Shown: positions 22,128 to 32,184 of the stretch, piece after piece
Layout: each line of letters begins with the position of its first letter
Position numbering within the stretch: position 1 is the stretch's first letter
NCBI GenBank assembly: GCA_030066015.1
Contig: JASJCL010000027.1
Location: 1 to 60,738 of the forward strand
Direction: 5' to 3'
Origin: Desulfosarcinaceae bacterium
Lineage (GTDB): Bacteria > Desulfobacterota > Desulfobacteria > Desulfobacterales > Desulfosarcinaceae
Length of the DNA stretch: 60,738 nt
Translations under genes and position numbers: made by a program
The notes under the pieces: generated by a model
What the model was told of the DNA's origin: nothing
The model's input: the letters and a program-made list of their open reading frames with translations, nothing else
The model's database searches: none

Positions 22128-23550
22128 GGTTTACCCCTTCATCCCGTAAGCGTTGGTGGAGGCTCTTGCGGGCGATCCGCGGCGCCGTTCGAACAGACGT
22201 CCACTGTTTCAGCGGCCCCACCTTGGGCAGGTGGTTTCCCATGGCACCCGCTACGCGGGTTCCCAGCTCGTTGAGCAGCGGCGAACGGTTGGCCAATTCC
22301 CAACCCTTCCAGACCATGGTTTCAGCGAAGTTCTTTTTGTATCCACCGCCATCGACGACGGCCGCCGCTTCTTGATCGTAGCTTTCGTAGCGCAAGCGAC
22401 GGATCAGGTCGGGGATGGGGATCTTCACCGGACAGACCTCGCCACAGGCCCCGCAGAGGCTGGAGGCTGTGGCCAGCACACCGGCCTTTTCAAGACCCTC
22501 CATCTGGGGGGTCAATATCTTACCGATGGGACCGGGATAGACATGACCGTAGGCATGGCCGCCGATACGCACGTATACTGGGCAGTGGTTCAGGCAGGTG
22601 CCGCAGCGGATGCAGAGCAAGGTCTGGCGCAGCTGGGGGTCGGCGAGGATGCTGGAACGGCCATTGTCCAATATGACCAGGTGCACCTCCTTGGGACCGT
22701 CCTTTTCATCCGCTTTGCGGGGGGAACTTATCATGTTGATGTAGGTAGTGATCAACTGGCCCGTGGCCGAGCCGGTCAACAGCCGCAACAAGGGCGGTAC
22801 GTCGGAGAGCTTTTCGACCACCTTCTCCAGGCCCATTACGGCCACGTGAACATCAGGGACGGTGGTGCACATCCGACCGTTGCCCTCGTTCTCCACCAGG
22901 AGCAGGGTACCGGTCTCGGCGATAGCGAAGTTCACGCCCGACAGCCCCACCTTGGCATCGGCGAAACGCTCCCGCAGCGTCCGTCGGGCAATGGCGGTCA
23001 GCTCTTCCACATCCTCGGTATAGGGGGTGCCGGTAAGCTTCTCATGAAAGATGGCGGCCACTTCGTCTTTGTTCTTGTGGATGGCCGGCACGATGATGTG
23101 GGAGGGTGTTTCGTGGTTGAGCTGGATAATAAACTCGCCCAGATCGGTCTCCACCCCCTCTAAGCCGTGCGCTTCCAAAAACCGGTTCAGATGCATCTCC
23201 TCGGAGACCATGGATTTCCCCTTGACCACCGCTGAGGCCTCATGACGGCGCATGATCTCCAAAATGATGTGGTTGGCCTGGGATGTATCCTCGGCCCAGT
23301 GGACGTGAATGCCGTTTGCCGTGCACTTCGCTTCGAGCTGTTCCAGCAGCTGGGGCAGCTTTTTCAGGGCTCGGCGCTTGATGGCATTGCCGGCGGCCCG
23401 CAGCTGTTGCAATTGGTCGCTGTCGGGAAAAATGGCGCGGCGCTTCTCGACCAGGATATCCATGGCATTGCGCAGATTCTTGCGCAACTGACCATCGTTG
23501 AGTGCGGTGTCGATGTTGCTATCGAAATCAAAGGAGGTCTTACTGCCCAT
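22120..23550 (-). CDS. lutB: Lactate utilisation iron-sulfur protein B (LutB)
   Basis: 476 residues. A LUD domain (about 65-300, FAIAETGTLLLVENEGNGR) precedes a bis-[4Fe-4S] segment (CIRCGTCLNHCP near 310 and LCGACGEVCPVKIPIPDL near 360) and a C-terminal DUF3390-like tail. I took the start at 23550 (MGSKTSFDFD) with GAGAGAA upstream. This overlaps the lutA stop by 11 bases, and an in-frame extension of 23 residues would overlap far more. It transfers electrons from L-lactate oxidation within the LutABC complex. Confidence 0.93.
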   Translation of the reverse strand: MGSKTSFDFDSNIDTALNDGQLRKNLRNAMDILVEKRRAIFPDSDQLQQLRAAGNAIKRRALKKLPQLLEQLEAKCTANGIHVHWAEDTSQANHIILEIMRRHEASAVVKGKSMVSEEMHLNRFLEAHGLEGVETDLGEFIIQLNHETPSHIIVPAIHKNKDEVAAIFHEKLTGTPYTEDVEELTAIARRTLRERFADAKVGLSGVNFAIAETGTLLLVENEGNGRMCTTVPDVHVAVMGLEKVVEKLSDVPPLLRLLTGSATGQLITTYINMISSPRKADEKDGPKEVHLVILDNGRSSILADPQLRQTLLCIRCGTCLNHCPVYVRIGGHAYGHVYPGPIGKILTPQMEGLEKAGVLATASSLCGACGEVCPVKIPIPDLIRRLRYESYDQEAAAVVDGGGYKKNFAETMVWKGWELANRSPLLNELGTRVAGAMGNHLPKVGPLKQWTSVRTAPRIARKSLHQRLRDEGVNHE

Positions 23551-24298
23551 TGGTTCTCTCCCAAAGGAATTCGGCCAGGTGCTTGCCGTCGATGGCCAGT
23601 TGGCCATGCGCCATGGCACCTGCGATATTCATCAGACAACCACAGTCACCGGCCAGAAGGGTCGAGGCGCCACTGCGGCGGATATCGTCGACTTTGTCCT
23701 TGACCATGGCCGCTGAAATCGCCGCCTGTTTTATGGCGAAGGTGCCACCGAACCCGCAGCATTCCGTCTCGCGCTCCAGTTCCACCAGAGTCACCTTGGA
23801 CAGCTGCCCGATCAAGGCTTTGGCATATTGGACGACGTTCATCTCACGCAGGGCGTGGCATGAGCTGTGCCAGGTAACCGTTGTCGGAGCGCCCCGATCA
23901 TCGAGCCGGACGTTCAGAACCGTGGCCAGGTATTCGAAGAGGTCGAATATACGACTGGCGAAATCGCGGGCGGCCGCTTCCTCTTTCGTACCAGCAAAGA
24001 GCTCGGGGTAGTGGTGCTTCATCATACCGGCACAGGATCCAGATGGCACCACGATGGGGTATGGCTTCGAAAATACATGGATCTGCTTGCGGGCCACAGT
24101 GCGGGCCTGTTGGATAAACCCAGAATTGAAGGCCGGCTGGCCGCAGCAAGACTGGTCTGGAGGGAAGAGAATCTCCACTCCTTGGGATCGAAGCAGGTTG
24201 ACGGCCGCCATCCCTGCGTCTGGATAGACAGCATCTATCAGGCAGGTGGCGAAAAAATAGACCTTGTTCGATGGGTCTGGAGACACCTTTCGTTGCAT
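23540..24298 (-). CDS. lutA: Lactate utilisation protein A (LutA), CCG-domain subunit
   Basis: 252 residues with two CCG (Cys-rich) domains: the first with YFFATCLIDAVYPDAG and SCCGQPAFNSG, the second with WHSSCHALREM and CCGFGGTFAIK. The CCG domains bind an Fe-S cofactor and are shared with GlcF and heterodisulfide reductase B. First gene of the lut-glc run. ATG 24298 has GGGGTG upstream. The predicted promoter is almost 400 bases away, so the transcript has a long leader. Confidence 0.93.
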   Translation of the reverse strand: MQRKVSPDPSNKVYFFATCLIDAVYPDAGMAAVNLLRSQGVEILFPPDQSCCGQPAFNSGFIQQARTVARKQIHVFSKPYPIVVPSGSCAGMMKHHYPELFAGTKEEAAARDFASRIFDLFEYLATVLNVRLDDRGAPTTVTWHSSCHALREMNVVQYAKALIGQLSKVTLVELERETECCGFGGTFAIKQAAISAAMVKDKVDDIRRSGASTLLAGDCGCLMNIAGAMAHGQLAIDGKHLAEFLWERTNGQ

Positions 24299-24678
24299 TT
24301 CGCACCCCTTCTTATGGTGCCGGTCGCTAGGTTGGTAATACGCCGGGAAGGCGCACAGGCCGCAGAGCGGTGGAGACAGAGCGACAACCTGAACGGTCCG
24401 CTCGACGCGTTCCAGGATGACGACGGAAGGAAATCTAGCGGACGCCGCCTGCCCTGCGAGTGAAGCTGCGGTTAAAACCGCCAGTTAAACTCCCGCCGTA
24501 CGAACCTCCGCCGCTTGCTTGGGCGGTGGATCCGCCACTACATAGAGCCCCTGGATCGAGGGACGCGAAAGACTGCTGCCTGGGCAGCCGGACGGCGGCG
24601 TTACAAAGCGGGACGTGGTCTTTGCCGATGAGATCACCGATGCGAGGGAACAGGATGCAAAAGTGGTCTTTGGTTATT

Positions 24679-24689
24679 TGGTTAGACCA
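24679..24689. promoter_or_regulatory. FCD-type operator at the lutA promoter
   Basis: TGGTTAGACCA is a perfect TGGTNNNACCA site. It starts 11 bases past the predicted -10 element, nearly the same geometry as at dctP (10 bases), and fits a repressor that blocks initiation. Confidence 0.75.
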
Positions 24690-24700
24690 TTCATACGAAA

Positions 24701-24729
24701 CTTCTACTAGGTACCCCGCATAGTGTCAA
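24701..24729 (-). promoter_or_regulatory. Predicted sigma-70 promoter of the lutABC-glcDF run
   Basis: Minus strand: TTGACA (24729-24724), 17 bases, TAGAAG (24706-24701). The start point would be near 24694, leaving a leader of about 395 bases before lutA. Confidence 0.55.
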
Positions 24730-24935
24730 GCAAAATTCCGCAACACTCTGTTAGTGAAAAACAGGCCGTTTTCATTATGACCCTTCCCGATAACCTCTCG
24801 GCCAGCAATACTCTCTAAAGTTACTTGGCAAAGTGGAGCGTAATGGTCTACTACCGGGTACCCTCTCCGAATGGATACTGTCTGCAATCATGAACATAGG
24901 GCCTGGGTGCGGGCCGTTGGATGCGGGGACGATAT

Positions 24936-24946
24936 TGGTACTACCA
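24936..24946. promoter_or_regulatory. FCD-type operator in the lutA-gntR3 region
   Basis: TGGTACTACCA is a perfect match to the consensus. It lies 57 bases centre to centre from the site at the gntR3 promoter. Confidence 0.6.
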
Positions 24947-24992
24947 TTTTTTATTTTTTCCAGAAAAGGCTAAAGAGAGCGAATAGTGTTCC

Positions 24993-25031
24993 TGGTTAAA
25001 CCTTGACACAAATTTACGAATACCTTAACAA
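24993..25031 (+). promoter_or_regulatory. Predicted gntR3 promoter with overlapping FCD operator
   Basis: TTGACA at 25003-25008 and TAACAA at 25026-25031 are 17 bases apart. TGGTTAAACCT at 24993-25003, one mismatch from the consensus, abuts and shares a base with the -35 element. This suggests autoregulation. Confidence 0.6.
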
Positions 25032-25192
25032 TAGATCCTGAGCGAACCTGCGACTACGCCATGGACGACATGCGACTTGCGCTTCTCAAACGGGTCCGAC
25101 ACCCCATCTGACAAGTCGATTTCTCGCCGATCTGACGCAGTCTCCAAGGCATCTCAATCAACGGCCGTAATAACCCTTATGAGGCTGCACGA

Positions 25193-25951
25193 ATGGTGCA
25201 CAAACTCAAGCCCATCAAGCCCAAACGCATATCGGACCAGGTGTTCGAACAACTACGTGAACTGATCTTTCGTGGCGAATTCAAGCCCGGCGAGAAGATC
25301 ATGACGGAGCGCGAGTTGTCTGATGCATTCGATGTGAGCCGAACTTCGGTGCGGGACGCCATCAACAAATTGGTGGTCATGGGGCTTTTGGAGCAGAAAC
25401 AGGGCCAGGGCACCTTCGTGCGCTCTCCAGGGGGACGCGATCATGAGTTCATGGCCGAGGCGATGCGGTCCCAGAACGCCACCTTGTTGGATCTGCTGGA
25501 AGTGCGCATGGGATTGGAGTGCAACGCGGCCGCCTTGGCGGCCCAGCGGGCCGTGGAGCGCGACATTACCTTCATGGAGGACAGCCTGCGAGAGATCAAT
25601 AGTGAGATGGCCGCCGGTCGTCTGGGGGCCAGCGCTGACACGAGCTTTCACATGGCCATCGCCTACGCCACCCACAACCCGCTTCAAGTTTACCTCATGA
25701 AGCGTTTTTACGATTTCCTTTTTTACGGCATCGAAGAGAACCTCATCAAATTGTACGAAAAGGTGGACCAGATGAAGCGCATCAGCGATCAGCACCAGGC
25801 GATTGTCGATGCCATCAAAGACCGCGATCCCAACGCTGCCTATTTGGCCACCAAAAAGCATATCGAGTACGTGATGCAGCGGGTGGGTGAGCAGAAACGA
25901 GATGCCCGTGAGATGCGGGAGGTGCTGGAGGGCTATAGGGACCTTATGTGA
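25193..25951 (+). CDS. GntR family (FadR/FCD subfamily) transcriptional regulator 3
   Basis: 252 residues. The winged helix-turn-helix is at about 10-78 (ISDQVFEQLRELIFRGEFKP, DVSRTSVRDAINKL). The FCD domain has the metal-site residues in DTSFHMAIAYAT, DQHQAIVDAI and KHIEYV. It is divergent from the lutABC-glcDF run and shares a regulatory region with three TGGTNNNACCA-type sites, so it is the best candidate for the local regulator and for its own control. ATG 25193 has GAGG eight bases upstream. Its own terminator follows. Confidence 0.94.
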   Translation: MVHKLKPIKPKRISDQVFEQLRELIFRGEFKPGEKIMTERELSDAFDVSRTSVRDAINKLVVMGLLEQKQGQGTFVRSPGGRDHEFMAEAMRSQNATLLDLLEVRMGLECNAAALAAQRAVERDITFMEDSLREINSEMAAGRLGASADTSFHMAIAYATHNPLQVYLMKRFYDFLFYGIEENLIKLYEKVDQMKRISDQHQAIVDAIKDRDPNAAYLATKKHIEYVMQRVGEQKRDAREMREVLEGYRDLM

Positions 25952-25976
25952 GGATCTGGCAACGGACGTGACACGT

Positions 25977-26006
25977 GAAAGGCCGCCCCGAGGGGCGGCC
26001 TTTTTG
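25977..26006 (+). terminator. Rho-independent terminator after gntR3
   Basis: AAGGCCGCCCC and GGGGCGGCCTT form a strong stem followed by TTTTT about 27 bases after the stop. Confidence 0.93.
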
Positions 26007-26131
26007 GTTCAGGTGGTCCTTTTGGCGTGCCGCGTCGGAGCTTCGTCGCAGCAACTCATGGATCTGCGGACCGATCCGGAGGGGATCTCGCAGCGGGCGC
26101 CAATCAGCGTCGCACCGCGCGGCAGTCGTGA

Positions 26132-27751
<1,620 letters not shown>

Positions 27752-27829
27752 GCTTTTCTCCTCCTCCCGGGTGGGGTGCGTTGGTGGATACCCCCGGCCG
27801 GCGCCGGCATGGGCATCGGCCGAGATGGC

Positions 27830-27858
27830 AACTTAAAAGGCGGCGGCCTGGCTGTCAA
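27830..27858 (-). promoter_or_regulatory. Predicted sigma-70 promoter of the fumarase gene
   Basis: Minus strand: TTGACA (27858-27853), a 17-base spacer, TAAGTT (27835-27830); the leader is about 75 bases. Confidence 0.6.
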
Positions 27859-28047
27859 GGGGCGCGACCGCCATTGCAGGTTGATTCGTCAGATCGTCGC
27901 GTCGTCGATTCGGTGGGCGCATGCGGGGTGGTTCCAGGCGTTGGGCCGGGTGTCAACCGCGAGTGGCAAACGATTTACCGAATCAACGAATTCACGCGTT
28001 CACCCGCCCCTAAAGGGTGACCCCAAAACGCCCCACCGACATTTCCC

Positions 28048-28076
28048 TTGACAGAGGACACGTCACTTCCTAATCA
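28048..28076 (+). promoter_or_regulatory. Predicted sigma-70 promoter of the thiBPQ operon
   Basis: TTGACA at 28048-28053 and TAATCA at 28071-28076 with a 17-base spacer. The start point near 28083 is just before the riboswitch, as expected. Confidence 0.7.
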
Positions 28077-28086
28077 TACTCCAACA

Positions 28087-28186
28087 AATGCGGGAGTCCG
28101 GGCCGACCGGGCTGAGAGGGACCCTAGGCGACAGCGGCGGGTTCGACCGTTTGACCTGAACCGGATAATGCCGGCGGAGGGAAAGT
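28087..28186 (+). promoter_or_regulatory. TPP riboswitch (THI element)
   Basis: The conserved thi-box blocks are present in order: GGGCTGAGAGGGACC near 28109, then ACCTGAACCGGATAATGCC near 28154, and GGCGGAGGGAA near 28173. The aptamer binds thiamine pyrophosphate and should switch off the transporter operon when the vitamin is plentiful. Confidence 0.95.
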
Positions 28187-28202
28187 GCAACGCCAACACG
28201 GA

Positions 28203-28230
28203 GCCGTTCCCACCGGGGAGCGGCTTTTTT
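28203..28230 (+). terminator. Terminator of the TPP riboswitch expression platform
   Basis: A nine-pair stem (GCCGTTCCC with GGGAGCGGC, one G-U) with loop ACCG and six T lies 17 bases after the aptamer. This indicates control by premature termination rather than by hiding the ribosome site. Confidence 0.85.
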
Positions 28231-28315
28231 CGTGGCCGCGCTCCTCTAATGCACCGCAGCGCAGCAACCATTCGCGGCGGTACAGCCCGACCTATCCTCT
28301 CACCAAGGAGTGCCG

Positions 28316-29368
28316 ATGATGCCAACGCCCAGCTATAAGACCTTTTTGCTACCCCTCTGTTTTTTACTGCTGCTCACTGTACAGCGGCTGCCAGCCGCTC
28401 CGGTGGAATTGGTGGTCATGAGCCACGACAGCTTCAATGTGAACAAGCGGTTGGTGGCCGAATTCGAAACGGCCCACAATGCCAAAATCCGCTTTCTCAA
28501 GGCCGGGGATACCGGGGCCGCCCTCAACAAGGCGATTCTCAGTAAGAACAACCCGCTGGCAGACGTCTTCTACGGGGTAGACAACACCTTCTTGAGTCGC
28601 GCCCTCGCGGCCGACATCTTTCTGCCATACCCATCCCCCAAGCTGGACCACATCCCTGCAGCACTTCGTCTCGATCCCCAGCACCGACTGCTGCCCGTGG
28701 ACTTCGGAGATGTCTGTCTCAACTACCACAAAGCCTGGTTCAAGGAGAGGGACCTGGCCCCGCCAAGTCGCCTCGAGGATCTCATCAAACCAGCCTACAA
28801 GGGTCTCACCGTGGTACAAAACCCCGCCACCTCCTCACCGGGGCTGGCGTTTCTACTGACCACCGTGGCCCACTTTGGCGATCCGAACTATCTGGAATTC
28901 TGGAAACAGCTGCGGGCCAACGACGTCCTGGTCACCGATGGATGGGAAAGCGCTTACTGGGGCCATTTCAGCGCCGCCTCCAAGGGTGACCGCCCCATCG
29001 TCGTCAGCTACGCATCGAGCCCCTCAGCAGAGGTTCACTTCGCCGAGACCCCCCTGACGGAGGCGCCCACGGCCGCCCTCATCGCCCCGGGCAGCGTTTT
29101 CCGCCAAATCGAGTTTGTGGGCATCCTCAAAGGAACCCAGCGCCGTCGACTGGCCGAGAAGTGGATCGACACCATGCTGGACCGTCCCTTTCAGGAGGAG
29201 ATCCCCCTGACCATGTTCGTCTACCCCAGCAATGCCACCGCCCGCTTGCCGGAGGTGTTCGTCAAGCACAGCCAACTGGCCGATGCCCCCGTGGAGCTGA
29301 GCCCAGACGCGATCGCCAAGGGGCGCGAGGCCTGGATTGAAGCGTGGACCTCGGCGGTCCTGCGATGA
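28316..29368 (+). CDS. thiB: Thiamine ABC transporter, periplasmic binding protein
   Basis: 350 residues with a signal peptide of about 26 residues (hydrophobic LLPLCFLLLLTV core, cleavage near LPAA). The mature part has the ThiB/iron-binding fold markers VELVVMSHDSFNV, NPLADVFYGVDNTFLSRAL and NPATSSPGLAFLL. It captures thiamine or its phosphates for the ThiPQ permease. ATG 28316 sits five bases after AAGGAG; a GTG six bases earlier is inside the ribosome site. It is placed directly behind a TPP riboswitch, which fixes the substrate class with good confidence. Confidence 0.94.
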   Translation: MMPTPSYKTFLLPLCFLLLLTVQRLPAAPVELVVMSHDSFNVNKRLVAEFETAHNAKIRFLKAGDTGAALNKAILSKNNPLADVFYGVDNTFLSRALAADIFLPYPSPKLDHIPAALRLDPQHRLLPVDFGDVCLNYHKAWFKERDLAPPSRLEDLIKPAYKGLTVVQNPATSSPGLAFLLTTVAHFGDPNYLEFWKQLRANDVLVTDGWESAYWGHFSAASKGDRPIVVSYASSPSAEVHFAETPLTEAPTAALIAPGSVFRQIEFVGILKGTQRRRLAEKWIDTMLDRPFQEEIPLTMFVYPSNATARLPEVFVKHSQLADAPVELSPDAIAKGREAWIEAWTSAVLR

Positions 29369-29381
29369 AGGATCCGCTCTA

Positions 29382-31067
29382 ATGCGGCCCGCGAAGGGGG
29401 CTGCCGCAGGGCAGTGGCGACGGTGGTTGGCGGTGCCGCCGTTGGCGTTCCTAGGGCTATTTTACTTCTATCCTCTGATGCGGATTTTGGGGGTGAGCCT
29501 GACAGGACCCGACGGTGCCCTGTGGGCGCCGCTGCAGCGCCTGATGGTGCAGGACTACTACTTAAGGGTTCTGGGATTCACCTGTGGTCAGGCCATTCTC
29601 TCCACCCTCATCACCCTGGCCGCGTCCCTGCCGGCAGCCTTTGTCTTCGCCCGCTTCAGCTTCCCCGCTAAAAAGCTGATCCTGGCACTGACCTCTATCC
29701 CGTTTGTCCTACCCACTGTGGTCGTGGCGGCGGCCTACGATGCCCTTTTGGGACCGCAGGGTGTGGTCAACGAGGGGCTCATGGCCCTCTTCGACCTGGC
29801 AACGGCACCGGTCCAGTTAAAACACCGCCTGACCTTGATCCTCTTGGCCCACCTTTTCTACAACTTTACCATCGGCCTGCGCATCATCGGTGGTTACTGG
29901 TCCCAGTTACCCGAGACCATGACGGCGTCCGCCACTACCTTGGGCGCCGCCCCCCTGCAGGTGTTCCGAACGATCACCCTGCCCATCCTCAAACCGGCCA
30001 TCTGGAGCGCGGCGCTGCTGATCTTCATCTTCTGCTTTTCCAGCTTCGGTGTCATCCTAATCCTGGGCGGTCCCCGCATGGCCACGCTGGAAGTGGAGAT
30101 CTATCGCCAGACCCTGCATCTGTTCAACCTGCCCATGGCCGCTGTCCTCTCACTGGTGCAGATCGCTTTCACCTTCACGGCCATGGGCGTATACACCCGT
30201 CTCCAGCGCCGGGCGGCGGTGGCCATCACCCCCTCATTGACGAAGAGAGCCGCCCCGCAGCCCGACGGTGTTGGCCAATGGATGTTGGTGGCGGGCACCC
30301 TCTTCGCTATGCTCGTTTATCTGGGAGCCCCGCTGCTGGCGCTTCTGCTGCGCTCCGTCATGACCACGCGTGGGCTGGCACTGACCTACTACCGTCAGCT
30401 GTTTCAGAACCCGGAGCAGTCCTTTTTCTTCGTGCCGCCCATCTCGGCCATCGGGAACTCCCTGTTTTTCGCCACGTCGACGCTGGTCCTGGCCGTGGTA
30501 TTGGGTGTGACGGCGGCCGCCTATTTGGCTGGTCCACGCAGCCGCCTGAACGCCTTCCTGGACCCCCTCTTCATGCTGCCACTATCCACCTCCGCGGTGA
30601 CACTGGGCTTCGGCTTTCTCATCGCCCTGGACCGACCGCCCCTCAATCTGCGCACCAGTCTTTGGCTGATCCCCTTGGCCCACACCCTGGTGGCCTTTCC
30701 CTTCGTGGTGCGCAGCGTGTTACCCGCCCTGCGCAGCATTCCCGCCAGCCTACGAGAGGCCGCGGCACTGCTGGGTGCATCGCCGAGCCAGGTTTGGCGA
30801 ACGGTGGACGTGCCCATCATGGGGCGCGCCCTTGCGGTAGGCGCCGTCTTCGCCTTCACCATCAGCTTGGGAGAGTTCGGCGCCACCGCCTTCACCGCCC
30901 AGCCGCAGCGCACCACCATTCCGCTGGCCATATATCGCTTTCTGGGGCAGCCCGGGGCCCTCAATTATGGCCAGGCCATGGCCATGAGCAGCCTGTTGAT
31001 GCTGGTCACGGCCTGCGGCTTTCTGGCCCTGGAGCGCCTGGGCGATACGGCGGGCAGGGAGTTCTAA
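29382..31067 (+). CDS. thiP: Thiamine ABC transporter, permease
   Basis: 561 residues with two tandem binding-protein-dependent permease domains, about twelve membrane segments. The EAA-like loops are ETMTASATTLGAAPLQVFRT near 205 and PASLREAAALLGASPSQVWR near 465. It moves thiamine across the inner membrane together with ThiQ. ATG 29382, 13 bases after thiB, has GAAGGA upstream. An in-frame start at 29337 would overlap thiB. One base separates it from thiQ. Confidence 0.94.
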   Translation: MRPAKGAAAGQWRRWLAVPPLAFLGLFYFYPLMRILGVSLTGPDGALWAPLQRLMVQDYYLRVLGFTCGQAILSTLITLAASLPAAFVFARFSFPAKKLILALTSIPFVLPTVVVAAAYDALLGPQGVVNEGLMALFDLATAPVQLKHRLTLILLAHLFYNFTIGLRIIGGYWSQLPETMTASATTLGAAPLQVFRTITLPILKPAIWSAALLIFIFCFSSFGVILILGGPRMATLEVEIYRQTLHLFNLPMAAVLSLVQIAFTFTAMGVYTRLQRRAAVAITPSLTKRAAPQPDGVGQWMLVAGTLFAMLVYLGAPLLALLLRSVMTTRGLALTYYRQLFQNPEQSFFFVPPISAIGNSLFFATSTLVLAVVLGVTAAAYLAGPRSRLNAFLDPLFMLPLSTSAVTLGFGFLIALDRPPLNLRTSLWLIPLAHTLVAFPFVVRSVLPALRSIPASLREAAALLGASPSQVWRTVDVPIMGRALAVGAVFAFTISLGEFGATAFTAQPQRTTIPLAIYRFLGQPGALNYGQAMAMSSLLMLVTACGFLALERLGDTAGREF

Positions 31068-31068
31068 C

Positions 31069-32133
31069 ATGGACCGACTCGAGCTGCAGGGCGTGGCCAA
31101 ACGCTTCGGCGACCTCTGGGTGGTAGACGGCGTCGACCTGACGCTGGCCGAAGGCGAGATTGTCGCACTCCTGGGCCCCTCTGGCTGTGGCAAGACCAGC
31201 CTCCTGCGCCTCATCGCCGGCCTGAGCCGGCCGGACCGCGGCCGGATCCGTTTTGGCGGCCGGGACCTCGCCGCGGTGCCGCCCCATAGGCGTGGCTTCC
31301 GAATGATGTTTCAGGAGTTCGCCCTGTTTCCCCACCGCAATGTGGCCCGCAATGTGGCCTATGGTCTGGAGATCGAAAAACGCCCCCCGGAGGCGGTTCA
31401 ACGACGGGTGGGGGAGATGCTGGCCTTGGTGGGACTGTCGGGCTACGAGGAGCGCGACGTGGAAGCGCTCTCGGGAGGGGAGCGTCAGCGGGTGGCCTTG
31501 GCCCGCAGCCTGGCAGCGGAGCCGCGCCTGCTCATGCTCGATGAACCGCTGGCGGCCCTGGACCGAACCTTGCGCCAGCGGCTGCTGCTTGATCTGGTGC
31601 AGATTCTGCGCCGCATTCGGGTAACGACCCTCTTCGTCACCCATGACCAGAAAGAGGCCTTCGGTGTGGCGGACCGCATTGCCGTGATGCAGTCGGGCCG
31701 CATCCTGCAGATCGACGCGCCGGAGGCCCTCTACAGGAGACCCCGATCGGCGGCGGTGGCCCGCTTTCTGGGTTTCAGCAACCTGATACCCGGTGAAGCC
31801 ACTGCATCGGACAGTGTCCGAACCCCCCTGGGGGAGTTTCCCGTCGATGGTCCGCACAGCGCAGCGCCAGGCCCCGTCATTCTGCTGGTGCGACCGGAGG
31901 CGGCCACGATCGCACCGTCACATCTCCCGACACCATCCGTCCGTGTGGCGGGTCGGGTCACCGCCAGCCTGTTCCAAGGTGACACCTATCGCGTGGCCGT
32001 CCTGACACAATCCGGTGTCTCCCTGAGTGTCATCCTTGCCGCCAGGCCGACACCGCCCGCCGTCGGCGAGTCGATCCATCTGGAACTGGATCCCCGAGCG
32101 GCGGTCCTCCTCCCCGCTGAGGATCCGCTGTGA
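31069..32133 (+). CDS. thiQ: Thiamine ABC transporter, ATP-binding protein (long form)
   Basis: 354 residues. Walker A GPSGCGKTS near 36, signature LSGGERQRV near 131, Walker B LLMLDEPLAALD near 155 and the H-loop FVTHDQKEAF are all intact. It is about 120 residues longer than the 232-residue E. coli ThiQ because of a C-terminal TOBE-like domain (about 230-350) of the kind found in FbpC/PotA subunits. This domain may sense substrate or regulate ATP hydrolysis. Last gene of the riboswitch-controlled operon; it converges on the acyltransferase gene. Confidence 0.92.
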   Translation: MDRLELQGVAKRFGDLWVVDGVDLTLAEGEIVALLGPSGCGKTSLLRLIAGLSRPDRGRIRFGGRDLAAVPPHRRGFRMMFQEFALFPHRNVARNVAYGLEIEKRPPEAVQRRVGEMLALVGLSGYEERDVEALSGGERQRVALARSLAAEPRLLMLDEPLAALDRTLRQRLLLDLVQILRRIRVTTLFVTHDQKEAFGVADRIAVMQSGRILQIDAPEALYRRPRSAAVARFLGFSNLIPGEATASDSVRTPLGEFPVDGPHSAAPGPVILLVRPEAATIAPSHLPTPSVRVAGRVTASLFQGDTYRVAVLTQSGVSLSVILAARPTPPAVGESIHLELDPRAAVLLPAEDPL

Positions 32134-32184
32134 AGATCGATCAGTGGCCGTCTGATGATATTGGGATGTGGTTCGAGGCGATGG

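Larger units (their letters stand above)
24299..25192. other. 894-base divergent regulatory region between lutA and gntR3
   Basis: It contains the lutA promoter, the gntR3 promoter and three FCD operator copies (24679, 24936, 24993). A GCGGTT-AA-AACCGC palindrome at 24468-24481 lies in the lutA leader. No protein gene that I can support is present. Confidence 0.6.

Noticed and set aside
24460-24723. A plus-strand frame of 87 codons within the lutA leader
   Set aside because: It runs antisense through the lutA promoter and operator, has no good ribosome site and gives a proline-rich sequence with no family.
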